Assembly (NCBI GenBank): GCA_963829235.1
Contig: CAWHIF010000009.1
Span: forward strand, 372,001 to 436,000
DNA length: 64,000 nucleotides
Direction: 5' to 3'
Source of the DNA: Bog-756 sp963829235
GTDB taxonomy: Bacteria; Actinomycetota; Acidimicrobiia; Acidimicrobiales; RAAP-2
The first letter of the stretch is position 1. Each line of letters begins with the position of its first letter. Below are positions 1 through 8,870 of this stretch, one piece after another. A program made the position numbers and the translations under genes. Below the pieces are notes generated by a model that worked only from the letters and a program-made list of their open reading frames with translations, was not told the DNA's origin and ran no database searches.

Positions 1-857
1 TCCGACGGAGGGGAGGCCTCGTGATCGCGCAGGTGAATCCCCGGATGCCCTACACCCGCGGCGATGCCGAGATCGACGTCGACGAGATCGACTTGGCCAT
101 CGAGGTCGACAGCCCCCTGCCCTCCCCCGTCTCGACCCCGGCCGGCGACGCGGTTGCCGTCCTCGGCGAGCAGGTGGCCCGCTACGCCAGCGACGGAGGG
201 ACCATGCAGCTCGGCATCGGCCAGGTGCCCGACGCAGCCGCCACCCATCTGCGGGCCAAGCGGGGGCTCGGCATCTGGTCGGAGATGGTCAGTGACGGTG
301 TCATGGAGCTCGAGCGGTCCGGGGCGCTCGACCCGACCCGGCCGGTGTGCGCCTCATTTCTCTACGGCTCCCCCGACTTCTACCGGTGGACTGACGACAA
401 TCCCCGCCTGGTGATGCGTCGGACCGAGTTCGTCAACGACCCGGCTCGGATCGCAGCCTGCCCGGCCATGCTGTCCGTCAACACTGCGCTCCAGGTCGAT
501 CTGTTCGCGCAGGCGAACGCCAGCCACATCAACGGCGTCACGTACTCCGGTCTCGGGGGGCAACCAGACTTCGTCGAAGGAGCACTTCACTCCGAGGGTG
601 GTCATGCGGTGATCGCCCTCCGCTCCTGGCACGAGAAGAGCTCCTCGTCGACCATCGTGCCGGTCATCCAATCGCCGGTCACCACGTTCCAGCACTCGGT
701 CGTCATCACCGAGCACGGCAGCGCCGAGATCTTCGGGCGGAGTCAGCCTGCCCAGGCCCGACTGCTGATCGAACGGGCCGCGGATCCGCGGGCCCGGGAC
801 GCCCTTCGGGACGCGGCCGGTGACCTCGGCCTCATCCGTCCGACCGTCGACGCGTGA
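1..857 (+). CDS. acetyl-CoA hydrolase/CoA-transferase family protein, 3' part
   Basis: C-terminal part (about 280 residues) of a family I acyl-CoA transferase or acetyl-CoA hydrolase of the 4-hydroxybutyrate CoA-transferase type. The reading frame is open to the window edge, so the true start lies outside; the GTG at 21 is internal. The motif GIWSEMVSDGV matches the family's active-site Glu region, and GLGGQPDFVEGA with the later VVTEHG-type segment is typical of the C-terminal lobe. Full-length members have about 430 residues. These enzymes move CoA between short-chain acids and acetate or butyrate. The exact substrate cannot be read from this fragment. Confidence 0.85.
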   Translation, partial: RRRGGLVIAQVNPRMPYTRGDAEIDVDEIDLAIEVDSPLPSPVSTPAGDAVAVLGEQVARYASDGGTMQLGIGQVPDAAATHLRAKRGLGIWSEMVSDGVMELERSGALDPTRPVCASFLYGSPDFYRWTDDNPRLVMRRTEFVNDPARIAACPAMLSVNTALQVDLFAQANASHINGVTYSGLGGQPDFVEGALHSEGGHAVIALRSWHEKSSSSTIVPVIQSPVTTFQHSVVITEHGSAEIFGRSQPAQARLLIERAADPRARDALRDAAGDLGLIRPTVDA

Positions 858-905
858 ACGACAACCGCTCGACGGCGACTCCGATTTGCGACCCGGGCGC
901 TCGCC

Positions 906-2399
906 TCAGCCAACGCCGGCTGTGGTCTCGAGCCACTCGGGACACTCCCGGAAAGCCGCTTCGAGCACCTCGGCCGGGGTGGCACCGGTCGTGTCGATGG
1001 CGACAGCCGTCACCCACGGATCCATCTTCTCGCCCATCGCCGCCCGCACCACGGGCGTCGCCTCCGAGACGTCCGTTTCCTCCGCCGATCGGCGATTGAT
1101 CCGACGGTCCGCTTCCTCCGGCGTGCTCTCACAACACAACTCCACGAGCTGGCAGGCGGTGCGTTCCGCCACGGATCGCGCCCGGTCACGCCAGGCGCCA
1201 TCGATCCACGAGGCATCGAGGACCACCGACCCGCCTGCCCCGAGACGATGCTCAGCCCGCCGAAGCAGTTCCTGGTAGACGAGACCCGTCGCCTCCGGAC
1301 GGTAGCGGCCCGCCGGGTTGTCGCTCCGCTGTTCACCCGCCATGCCGGGCTCCCCTCTGATCTCGTCGGATCGGAGCACGGTCCATCCCCGAGCGGCACC
1401 GAGACCGGCGGCAAGGGTGGACTTGCCGGTCCCGGGTAGCCCGCCGACGAGGACGAGCCTCTCCCGCGCCCCTCGGAGGTGGTCGAGAGCCAGGGCGTGG
1501 AAGGCGGCGGCCGCCTCCGCCGAGGCACCTTCGGCCCCCTGGGATGTGCGGAGGCAGCAGACCTTGGCCCGGACATAGGCCCGTGATGCGCAGTAGAAGT
1601 GGACGAGCGACTCTGGCATCGGATCACCGGACGAATCCCGATACCGACGGAGGAAGAAGCGTGCCGCGTCGGCGCGGCCCAATCGCTCGAGGTCCATGGC
1701 CAGGAAGGCCACGTCTGCGATGACATCGACGTAGCGGAGGCGATCGTCGAACTCGACGCAGTCGAGGATCCGGACCCCGTCGTCGAGGCAGAACATGTCC
1801 TCTGCCTGCAGATCACCGTGCCCGTCGCAGACGTGTCCCGTCGCCGCTCTCTCGTTCAACAACGTCTCGTGGCTTTCGATCCACCGGAGGGAGAGGGACC
1901 GGATCTCCGATTCGACCGTGCTGTCGAGCACCGTTCCCACAAAGCGCCGGGTCTCGTCGAAATTTGCCTCCCACCCGTCGGCAAGGGCTTCGGGGGACGC
2001 CTCGGCGGAGATGACCGGAGAGCGGAGGGCCTGGGCATGGAAGCGGGCCAGCACCCGGGCAACCTGTCGGAGCTGCTCGTCGAGATCACCTCCGCGTCGG
2101 GCCAGCGCGGCCAACTTCGAACCTTCGGGCAGGTGCCGCATGACGACCATGTGGTCGACCGGTTCCGAGTTCAACTGGATGTCCGCCACACCCAGGTACA
2201 CGTCCGGGGCCAGCCGACCATTGAGGTCGACCTCCCGCCGGCAGTCGAGGAGACGAGCCTCTCGGGTGCGGAAGTCCAGGAAATCGAAGTGCACCTGCTT
2301 CCGCAGTTTGTAGACGCGGTCGCCGACGAAGAAGAGCAAGGAGATGTGTGTCTCCACCATGCGGGCCTGCGCCGTGGGGCCCGTCGGCTCAGTCTTCAT
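906..2399 (-). CDS. fused APH-like kinase / P-loop ATPase (Rv2004c-type)
   Basis: The 497-aa protein has two parts. The N-terminal 330 residues resemble an aminoglycoside-phosphotransferase fold, with the catalytic-loop sequence HGDLQAED followed by DCVEFDDR. The C-terminal part is a small kinase-like P-loop ATPase with GGLPGTGKST. M. tuberculosis Rv2004c, a DosR-regulon protein, has the same architecture and nearly the same length (family knowledge). The ATG at 2399 was chosen because MKTEPTGP begins the conserved part; the frame is open further upstream but looks non-coding. It lies 89 bp behind the STAS gene on the same strand, so it is probably cotranscribed from the DosR-like promoter at 2900-2942. 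The substrate is unknown. Confidence 0.8.
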   Translation of the reverse strand: MKTEPTGPTAQARMVETHISLLFFVGDRVYKLRKQVHFDFLDFRTREARLLDCRREVDLNGRLAPDVYLGVADIQLNSEPVDHMVVMRHLPEGSKLAALARRGGDLDEQLRQVARVLARFHAQALRSPVISAEASPEALADGWEANFDETRRFVGTVLDSTVESEIRSLSLRWIESHETLLNERAATGHVCDGHGDLQAEDMFCLDDGVRILDCVEFDDRLRYVDVIADVAFLAMDLERLGRADAARFFLRRYRDSSGDPMPESLVHFYCASRAYVRAKVCCLRTSQGAEGASAEAAAAFHALALDHLRGARERLVLVGGLPGTGKSTLAAGLGAARGWTVLRSDEIRGEPGMAGEQRSDNPAGRYRPEATGLVYQELLRRAEHRLGAGGSVVLDASWIDGAWRDRARSVAERTACQLVELCCESTPEEADRRINRRSAEETDVSEATPVVRAAMGEKMDPWVTAVAIDTTGATPAEVLEAAFRECPEWLETTAGVG

Positions 2400-2488
2400 C
2401 TGATGGCGGCGAACCGTGCGTCCGGTCCTGTGCGGTGAGGCCGCGGGGCAACCAGGGCTCGGCCGGCGGCAACGAGAGCCCGGCCGCG

Positions 2489-2893
2489 CTATGCACGATG
2501 CAGCATGCGGTTCGGTGCCGTCCGGGCGGCCACAGGCCGATCGGAAGGGACCCGAATTCGCACCGGCGACGGACAGGCGACCGCCGGACGGCACCGCCGC
2601 AGGGAGCCGCCACATGCTCGGACCGCGAGCTGGAGGTCGGCCAACACCCCGACTCCACTCTCGTCAGGGACACGCAGATCGGAGGTGTCCAGCTCGAACT
2701 GACGGCTGCCGTCGGCAATGAGCTCTGAAACGACGGGAACGACATTGGAGCCGGTGCGTCCGTCGAGGGTGCCCTCGAGGTGGATGGTGATGGGGACATG
2801 CCTGACGTCGATCGCCATGGCGAGTGATGCGTCATCGCTCAGGGCGGAGGGGGCCCGCCATCTGTGCGCCTGGCCGACCGGGCAATGATCCAT
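2489..2893 (-). CDS. STAS-domain protein (anti-sigma antagonist-like), leaderless
   Basis: The 134-aa protein has a STAS fold at residues 26-100 (VPITIHLEGTLDGRTG, FELDTSDLRVPDESGVGVL). In classical anti-sigma-factor antagonists the loop reads D-S-S/T-G and its first Ser is phosphorylated. Here it reads DESG, so that Ser is replaced by Glu, a possible permanent phosphomimic. The ATG at 2893 was chosen because a DosR-like box is centred exactly 42.5 bp upstream and CACGCT occupies -12 to -7, which predicts a leaderless mRNA starting at this ATG. The ATG at 2818, directly before the STAS domain, is the alternative. It is the first gene of a likely operon with the APH-AAA gene. Confidence 0.7.
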   Translation of the reverse strand: MDHCPVGQAHRWRAPSALSDDASLAMAIDVRHVPITIHLEGTLDGRTGSNVVPVVSELIADGSRQFELDTSDLRVPDESGVGVLADLQLAVRACGGSLRRCRPAVACPSPVRIRVPSDRPVAARTAPNRMLHRA

Positions 2894-2899
2894 GACCCC

Positions 2900-2942
2900 A
2901 GCGTGAAGGTGGGGCACCGCCACCACCAGGGGAGAAAGTCCC
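2900..2942 (-). promoter_or_regulatory. DosR-like box and -10 of the STAS operon
   Basis: Read on the minus strand, the box GGGACTTTCTCCCC occupies 2929-2942 and the -10 hexamer CACGCT occupies 2900-2905. The box centre is 42.5 bp upstream of the ATG at 2893. The right half is degenerate (TCCCC instead of GGCCC). Confidence 0.65.
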
Positions 2943-3007
2943 AAGTGGTGGCGCCACCTCATCGGGATCCATGATCAGAGCTCGTTCTGCTGCGTCACGG
3001 CCCGGAG

Positions 3008-3050
3008 AGGACTTTCGGCCCTGTTCGCACTCGATGAGGCGTCGTACGGT
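3008..3050 (+). promoter_or_regulatory. DosR-like box and -10 of the small gene at 3076
   Basis: The box AGGACTTTCGGCCC lies at 3008-3021 and a perfect TAnnnT hexamer, TACGGT, at 3045-3050. The predicted TSS is 3057, 42.5 bp from the box centre. A 19-nt leader then carries GGGAGG before the ATG at 3076. The site lies back to back with the STAS operon box. Confidence 0.75.
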
Positions 3051-3075
3051 GCTCTCGACGGTACGGGAGGCGACA

Positions 3076-3360
3076 ATGGCGACGAGTGACTGGACCGAAG
3101 CGGACGAGCCTTCGGGTGCCGACCGGGCATCCCGATCGGGCGATGTGGCCATCGATACCTTGATCCACCAGCTTTCCGAGGTGATTTCCGCGGTTGGGAG
3201 CTATCGCCCCGACGTCACCGACGGCATCGGTTGGGTCTCCCTGGACAGAGCCCTCTGCAGCCTGCACAGCGCCGTGGTCGCCTTGGAGGAATTCGGAGCC
3301 GATCGCGCCCAGGCGCCCGCACGGATCGCCGTCGCCAGCTCCGATCGATCCGGGATCTGA
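3076..3360 (+). CDS. small hypothetical protein under a DosR-like promoter
   Basis: A 94-aa acidic, soluble protein that I do not recognise. It has a likely helical segment (IDTLIHQLSEVISAVGSY) and a second one (LDRALCSLHSAVVALEEFG), and no membrane span or signal peptide. The start at 3076 is supported by GGGAGG at 3065-3070 and by the promoter upstream; the longer frame from 2971 would begin before the predicted TSS. It is divergent from the STAS operon and probably co-regulated with it. No function is assigned. Confidence 0.6.
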   Translation: MATSDWTEADEPSGADRASRSGDVAIDTLIHQLSEVISAVGSYRPDVTDGIGWVSLDRALCSLHSAVVALEEFGADRAQAPARIAVASSDRSGI

Positions 3361-3427
3361 CCACTGCCTCTGGTCCCCGCCACCGGCGAGTGACCGACCC
3401 CGAAGGTGGACCGGCCTGGTCGTCAGA

Positions 3428-3904
3428 TCATCCTGTCCCGGCACCGACGAGGTCGGGGTCGCGGGCCAATATCGCCGGTGTGCAGGTGACGATGATCACG
3501 AACAGCAGGAACCCCACCAGATGGATCACCGTGCACCAGATGCACAGCGCTTTGAGGATGAACAGTTCTTCGATGAACAGGTAGATGATCATTCCGATAC
3601 CGAGGACGGCGAGGACGAGTCGGGCCCAGTGGATGCGCTTGTCGGCCGAGTTCCAAGCCGGCGGGAGGCAGAGGATGGTCATGGGCACGAAGTACAACAG
3701 ACCGAGGATGGGCACGGGAATGCCCAAGAAGTGTGACGTGTTGCTGGTCAGGATCTTGTTGCAAGGTCCGAGGTCGGGACAGACGAGGGCGATGTGGGTG
3801 TCGAAGTGGCTGATGGTGAGGTAGACGGACCCGGCGAGGCCGACGATGCTCAGGATGAGGCAAGTGATCGGCTGCCACCGTAGATTTTCCGTTCCTCCAG
3901 CCAT
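3428..3904 (-). CDS. vitamin K epoxide reductase (VKOR) family protein
   Basis: An integral membrane protein of 158 residues with four to five hydrophobic segments. It has the two cysteine pairs of bacterial VKOR: a loop pair at residues 42 and 48 (CPDLGPC) and the CxxC at 121-124 (CIWC). VKOR homologues reoxidise periplasmic DsbA-type oxidases using quinone and so drive disulfide formation in exported proteins. No DsbA-like partner is adjacent. Unlike many actinobacterial forms it has no fused thioredoxin domain. ATG 3904 was chosen; GTG 3913 adds three residues. Confidence 0.88.
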   Translation of the reverse strand: MAGGTENLRWQPITCLILSIVGLAGSVYLTISHFDTHIALVCPDLGPCNKILTSNTSHFLGIPVPILGLLYFVPMTILCLPPAWNSADKRIHWARLVLAVLGIGMIIYLFIEELFILKALCIWCTVIHLVGFLLFVIIVTCTPAILARDPDLVGAGTG

Positions 3905-3990
3905 GGATGCCACCGATCTCGCCGTTCTGCGGGCTGGCCTACGGGCTCGGCCCCTGAGTTCAAGAACGACCCCGATTGATTCTGGAGCCG

Positions 3991-4020
3991 TCTCCCGAAG
4001 CCTCCCGAAGCCTCCCGAAG
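3991..4020. repeat. 10-bp tandem repeat, three copies
   Basis: Three near-identical copies of CCTCCCGAAG (the first begins TC) lie between the VKOR start and the cyclase stop. A fourth partial unit (CCGA) follows. This is probably slippage-prone, and its position upstream of VKOR could affect that promoter. Confidence 0.75.
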
Positions 4021-4033
4021 CCGACTGAGAGTA

Positions 4034-5917
4034 TCACGGCCAACTGGCCGGACGCGAGTCCGTCCCCTCCGAGGTCCGGCGCCAGATCCGGTACATGCGC
4101 AGGCGCCCGTAGTCCTTGGCCGCCGGCAGGTGGCCCACGTAGTCGCATCCGATATCCGCATCGCCCGATACCGCCAGCGCGGCGGCGAACGCCTCCGTCA
4201 CGTAGACGGCTCCCGTCGGGGTGACCGGTTCGATCCTGGCCGTGCGGTTCACATGTGAGCCCATGAACGAGAGCCTCCCGAGCACGGGGTCCTCGATCGG
4301 GAATACCGGCCCGACATGTCCGGACAGGCGGAAGGCGAGGTGGGACGGGAGACCCGCGCCACCGAGGTCGAGTGAGGCCATCGCATCCTGCAGGTCCAGC
4401 GCACACCGCGCCGCGACCGGCGCGCCGGAGAGCACGGCAAAGAGCGCATCACCCCAGGTATTGGTGTAGTCGACCGCGCCGGCGTAACCGGAGAGCACCT
4501 CGGCGAATGCACCCAGGACCAGGTCGGAGAAGGCCGGCAACTGATCGTCTTTCAATTTCGAGAAACCGCGGATATCGCCGATGAGCATGGCCCGGATCAC
4601 CCGGTGAGGTCGACCCGCCGTGGCCAAGGATCCGACCTTCTCCGCGTCGGTCACCGCCGTCGCCGCCGGACGGCGGGCGCTCGACAGACCGTCGGCACAG
4701 TCCGGGGAGACGACCACGACATCGTGCCCGGTCGAACGCCACGACGCGACGTCCGCGGCCGTGCCGGCTATTCCCGTCGCCCGAGCTCCGTCCCACAGGG
4801 CGAGCTGGTGCACCTCGGCGTCGAGATACCGGGCCCGAAGGAGGGCGAGCCCCATGGCCAACTCGGCACAGTAGCGGTACAGCACGTCGTCGTCGAGATA
4901 GGCGTCCTCGCTGGCATAGCTCACCGAGGCGGCGGCGGCGAGGCACCGGTGGAAGCGCGTCACCCACCCCGTCCCGCCGGCGGCCACAGAGGTGGCGACG
5001 AACTCCTCGAGGGCGAAGGGAAGGATGACATGGAGCTCGCAGCCCCGGGCCAGCAGGGCTTCGGCCCAGAGCGTGTCGCCTCCGTTGGCCAACGAGCCGT
5101 AGGCAAAGGCCACCGGACGGTCGTCGACCGCTCGGGCGATCCGCTCGGTGACCTCTGCCTCACAGTCTCCGCTGAACCGACCGCCCGCCCCGGCAGCCGA
5201 GACGAGATGGCCGCTGTAGTGGGCCACTGCGGGCCCGGCCAGGGGCGAGAGGACCTGCGGGTCGATCCCCGTCTCGGCGCAGATGAGCCGCAGCTGCCGT
5301 CGGGTCGTCGACAGCGCCCCGTAGTCGCCGTCCTGGAGGCCTCTGGCCCGTTCCAGTGCGGCCCGGGCGCCGTCCGCATCGCCGAGGAGGAGACGGGCCT
5401 CCGCCTCGGTGGCGGCGGCGAAGTAACCGGTGTCACCCGATGTGGCGACGAGGCCGAGCGATTCTCGGGCCAGTCGTCGCGCCCCGGCGGGGTCCCCGGC
5501 CACCAGTGTCAAGGTGGCGGCGTTGATGGCCGGAAAGTAGCCCTGCGATCGCGCTCGGATGTCCAGATAGGCCGCGGCGGCCCGTGCGGCCAGCCGCCGC
5601 CGTTCCTGGCCCGACGCGGCCAGGGCGAAGTCCTTTTGGATCCGGGCGTCGAGTGCTCCCACGTCCTCGGATTCGACCGCCGACAAGCCGAGCGCTTCGA
5701 ACTCCCGTGCCGCTTGTGCCGTCGACCCGCTCCGGGCCAGGGCCAACACGGCCCGGTAGCCCAGCTCGGCGTGATCGGGATACCGCTCCAGCCCCTGCCC
5801 GGCCAGGTCGAAGGCGGAGAGCGGTTCGCCTCGCCGCTCTGCATCTCTGACCGCCGCCAGCCATTCGTCGGCCGTCCGGGACCGATCAGGCCTCGGCACA
5901 CCTTCCGATCGGGCCAT
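4034..5917 (-). CDS. TPR / Rossmann-like / class III nucleotide cyclase
   Basis: The 627-aa soluble protein has three parts. Residues 10-210 are TPR-like helical repeats. Residues about 225-415 form an alpha/beta domain (VAFAYGSLANGGDTLWAEAL, ELHVILPFALEEF, VHQLALWDG) that resembles LOG/SLOG-type nucleotide-binding folds in pattern; this assignment is tentative. The C-terminal class III cyclase keeps both metal aspartates, D448 in GDIRGFS and D490 in NTWGDALF, and the N-x3-R pair in SHVNRTAR, so it looks catalytically competent for cAMP or cGMP. The ATG at 5917 has TACGAT at -12 to -7 (leaderless); GTG 5944 is an alternative. It is divergent from the TIR-WD40 gene with a 76-bp shared spacer. 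Confidence 0.82.
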   Translation of the reverse strand: MARSEGVPRPDRSRTADEWLAAVRDAERRGEPLSAFDLAGQGLERYPDHAELGYRAVLALARSGSTAQAAREFEALGLSAVESEDVGALDARIQKDFALAASGQERRRLAARAAAAYLDIRARSQGYFPAINAATLTLVAGDPAGARRLARESLGLVATSGDTGYFAAATEAEARLLLGDADGARAALERARGLQDGDYGALSTTRRQLRLICAETGIDPQVLSPLAGPAVAHYSGHLVSAAGAGGRFSGDCEAEVTERIARAVDDRPVAFAYGSLANGGDTLWAEALLARGCELHVILPFALEEFVATSVAAGGTGWVTRFHRCLAAAASVSYASEDAYLDDDVLYRYCAELAMGLALLRARYLDAEVHQLALWDGARATGIAGTAADVASWRSTGHDVVVVSPDCADGLSSARRPAATAVTDAEKVGSLATAGRPHRVIRAMLIGDIRGFSKLKDDQLPAFSDLVLGAFAEVLSGYAGAVDYTNTWGDALFAVLSGAPVAARCALDLQDAMASLDLGGAGLPSHLAFRLSGHVGPVFPIEDPVLGRLSFMGSHVNRTARIEPVTPTGAVYVTEAFAAALAVSGDADIGCDYVGHLPAAKDYGRLRMYRIWRRTSEGTDSRPASWP

Positions 5918-5993
5918 TGGGAGATCGTAGGCGCAGCTGACCACCGCCGGTCCGCGTCGGCATGCAAGAATGACCGCCGGACAGGATCAGTGG

Positions 5994-8729
5994 ATGGAAT
6001 ACGACGGGTTCATCTCGTACAGTCACGCGGCGGACGGATTACTGGCACCGGCACTGCAACGCGGCCTCCAACGTCTGGCCAAGCCGTGGAACAGCCGCCG
6101 CGCCCTGCGGGTCTTCCGGGACGAGACCGGGCTGTCGACGAACCCACACCTGTGGTCCTCCATCGAGGGGGCGCTCGACGAGAGCGGGTGGTTCGTGCTC
6201 CTGGCCTCGCCCGAGGCCGCCGGATCGGAGTGGGTGAACAAGGAGATCTCGCACTGGTTGGCCACCAAGTCGATCGGGCACATCCTGCCGGTGGTCACCG
6301 ACGGCTCCTGGGAGTGGGATCCGGTCCTGGCCGACTTCACCGCCGCGTCCTCGGCCGTGCCCGAAGCCCTCCGGGGGGCGTTGGATGACGAACCCCGCCA
6401 CCTCGACCTGCGCTGGGCCCGTGACGAATCCGATCTCGATCTGCGCAACAGTCGCTTCCGCTCCGCGGTCGCCGATCTCGCCGCGCCCATGCACGGGGTG
6501 GCCAAGGACGAGCTCGAAGGCGAGGACGTCCGCCAGCACCGACGCACCCGGAGGTTCGCCCGCGCCGGTGTCAGCGCCCTGGTCCTCCTCGTCGTGCTGG
6601 CCGTCGGGCTCGGGGTTCTGGCGCTGGCGTCGCGGAACCAGGCCGTGGTCACCGGGAACACCGCCCGGGCCCAGGCCCTCGCCTCCGAGAGCCAGAACGA
6701 GCTGTCGACCGACCCCGAGGTGTCGGTGCTGCTCGCCCGCGAAGCCGTCGCGGTGTCGCCCGTCCCCCAGGCGGTGACGGCACTGCGCGAGGCCATGGAC
6801 GCATCCCCGGCCCGGTTGGCCCTGCCCACCGTGTCCGGAAAGCAGTGTGGCCTGAGTGGTCCCGCCCTGGCCTACGACCCGACGGGGGACCGGATCGCCG
6901 AGAGCGTGTGCACCGGGGAGGTGGTCGTGCTCGACGCCGCCACCGGACACGTCATCTACCGGCACCACCTGGCCGACCAGGCCGGCTCGGTGGCCTATGA
7001 CCCCACCGGTCGGTACCTGGCTGTCGGCACCAACCAGGGCATCGACCTCCTCGATCCGGCCGACGGCGCCGTGGAGTCCCGCCTGGTCGGCCACGGCGAG
7101 GCGAACGCCCTGGCCTTCAGTCCCGACGGACGGCAGCTCGGAGCCACCACCGATGCGGGGGTCACCCTGTGGGACCTCACGTCGGGAACGGCTCGTGACC
7201 TGACCAAGCTCCACAACGGCCAGCGGACGTTGGCCTTCACCTCCGACGGACAGTTCCTCGTGGTGGGCACCGGAGCGACGTTCTCGGGCCTCTACGACAC
7301 GGCCACCGGCCAGGTCGTGCGGGCCCTTCTGCCCCCGGGGCAGAGCGTGACCGCGGACCAGGTCAGTCCGGTGGCCATCGAAGGAACCACCCTGGTGGTG
7401 GCCGAGAACGTCAACGGTCCGGGCACCGTCACCGCCGATATCGACCTGTGGAACACACAGGACTGGAAAATGGAGCACGTCCTCGGCCAGGTGACGGGCA
7501 CCACGGTCACCAGCGTCGCCATCAGCCCGAACGGACAGAGGATCGCGCTGGGGGACGCCGACGGCACCGGGAGCGTCTGGTCGGTGTCGCCCGGCGAGCA
7601 GCTGGTGGGACTGAGCGGCCAGACGGCCGAGCTCGGTACCATCGCCTTCAGCCCGACGGGTGCCGATGTGGCCGCCACCTCCAACGACGGGACGGCCCGC
7701 ATCTACCGGTCGGACGGACCGTGGCTCGACACGGTGTACGCCCAGGTGTGTGGCTGTGGAAACGAGATCGGCTGGCGACAGGACCGGCTGAGTGCGTTCG
7801 CCCGGTTGGGCAACGACGCCTTTCTCCGGACCTGGACGGAGCCGTCGGGGCTCCAATTGCCGAACCCGCCGCTGGTGAGCACCAACCAGAAGTCGTTCGG
7901 TGCCGTCATCAGCCCGGACGCCCGCCGTGTGGCCCTGTGGAACGACGGAGCCACGACATCCACGGTGCGGGTGGTGGAGCCGACGACCCTGCGGGCGACC
8001 TTCACCCTGCCGGCGACGACGGTGACCGGCGTCGCCTTCTCCGATGACGGCCGCCTGCTGGCGGTGACCGACGGGAAGGGTGACCTCTACATCACCACGC
8101 TGTCCGACAGCCACACGGTTGTCAGCCACCGCTGGTCGGAGCCCTGCGGCGTGGACGCAACGGCCGACGGGGGCACTCCCGTCATCAGCCCCGACGACCG
8201 CCTGGTGGCCGTGTACTCGTTCTGCGGTCAGGTCATCGTGGGCAAGACGTCTTCGGCCCAGCCCGATGAGAGGTACACGGGATCCGGCCAGCTGTCCGAC
8301 GTGGCGTTCAACCCGGCCGGCACCCGGCTGGCCCTCGGGTCGTGGGACAGCACGGTCACGGTGTTGAGCCTGGCTTCGGACAGACCGCTGTTCGAATTGG
8401 TCGGGCACAGCCGCGGCATCAATGGTGTGGCCTACAGTCCCGATGGTCGCTATATCGCGACCACCAGCGTTGACGACACGTTGCGGGTGTGGGACGCGTC
8501 CACCGGCCAGGTCCTCCAGATCGACCACGACCAGAGCGGGGTCGGGAATCCGACGTTCAGCCCTGACAGCCGGATGGTGGCCGAGTCCAACGACGACAAT
8601 CAGATCCGGGTGTGGACCGTCTGCGCCGATTGCCAGGATCCCTCGGCCCTCTTGCGCGCATCCGGTTCATCGGTCGTTACGCCCCTGACCCCTCTCGAAC
8701 GGGCCGAGGCCGCGTCGCAGAACGGCTGA
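5994..8729 (+). CDS. TIR domain - transmembrane - WD40 protein
   Basis: The 911-aa protein starts with a TIR domain (MEYDGFISYSHA). SEWVNKEISHWL places Glu84 where NAD-cleaving TIR domains such as SARM1 carry their catalytic Glu (WVHKEI), so NADase activity is plausible. A membrane helix lies at about residues 191-212 (LVLLVVLAVGLGVLALA). A helical linker typical of STAND-derived proteins follows, but no NACHT or NB-ARC ATPase is present. From about residue 280 to the end there are at least ten WD40-like blades. The TIR should face the cytoplasm and the propeller the outside, unless orientation is reversed. ATG 5994 was preferred over 5970 because the TIR fold begins immediately and AGGA precedes it. 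It probably works with the divergent cyclase gene. Confidence 0.85.
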   Translation: MEYDGFISYSHAADGLLAPALQRGLQRLAKPWNSRRALRVFRDETGLSTNPHLWSSIEGALDESGWFVLLASPEAAGSEWVNKEISHWLATKSIGHILPVVTDGSWEWDPVLADFTAASSAVPEALRGALDDEPRHLDLRWARDESDLDLRNSRFRSAVADLAAPMHGVAKDELEGEDVRQHRRTRRFARAGVSALVLLVVLAVGLGVLALASRNQAVVTGNTARAQALASESQNELSTDPEVSVLLAREAVAVSPVPQAVTALREAMDASPARLALPTVSGKQCGLSGPALAYDPTGDRIAESVCTGEVVVLDAATGHVIYRHHLADQAGSVAYDPTGRYLAVGTNQGIDLLDPADGAVESRLVGHGEANALAFSPDGRQLGATTDAGVTLWDLTSGTARDLTKLHNGQRTLAFTSDGQFLVVGTGATFSGLYDTATGQVVRALLPPGQSVTADQVSPVAIEGTTLVVAENVNGPGTVTADIDLWNTQDWKMEHVLGQVTGTTVTSVAISPNGQRIALGDADGTGSVWSVSPGEQLVGLSGQTAELGTIAFSPTGADVAATSNDGTARIYRSDGPWLDTVYAQVCGCGNEIGWRQDRLSAFARLGNDAFLRTWTEPSGLQLPNPPLVSTNQKSFGAVISPDARRVALWNDGATTSTVRVVEPTTLRATFTLPATTVTGVAFSDDGRLLAVTDGKGDLYITTLSDSHTVVSHRWSEPCGVDATADGGTPVISPDDRLVAVYSFCGQVIVGKTSSAQPDERYTGSGQLSDVAFNPAGTRLALGSWDSTVTVLSLASDRPLFELVGHSRGINGVAYSPDGRYIATTSVDDTLRVWDASTGQVLQIDHDQSGVGNPTFSPDSRMVAESNDDNQIRVWTVCADCQDPSALLRASGSSVVTPLTPLERAEAASQNG

Positions 8730-8870
8730 CGGGGGCGGCGCGGGATCACCGGGTCGCGCGCCGTCGCGGGTCCGAGGATGCCGGGCTGGAACCTCGGCCC
8801 CGGGTATGGTGTCGACCGGGTCGACCAGACCAGGGCCGCGCCGCATGGCGCCGGGAACGGAGATGGTGTG

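Noticed and set aside
3991..4020. CRISPR-like array
   Set aside because: The units are 10-bp direct repeats without spacers and no cas genes are in the window.
6039..8528. 829-aa open frame on the minus strand
   Set aside because: Antisense shadow of the TIR-WD40 gene; His/Gly/Arg-rich composition typical of reversed GC-rich coding sequence, with no recognisable domain.
8787..8800. Possible DosR-like box before the nitrobindin-like gene
   Set aside because: TGGAACCTCGGCCC agrees at only about 10 of 14 positions and no -10 lies at the right distance.
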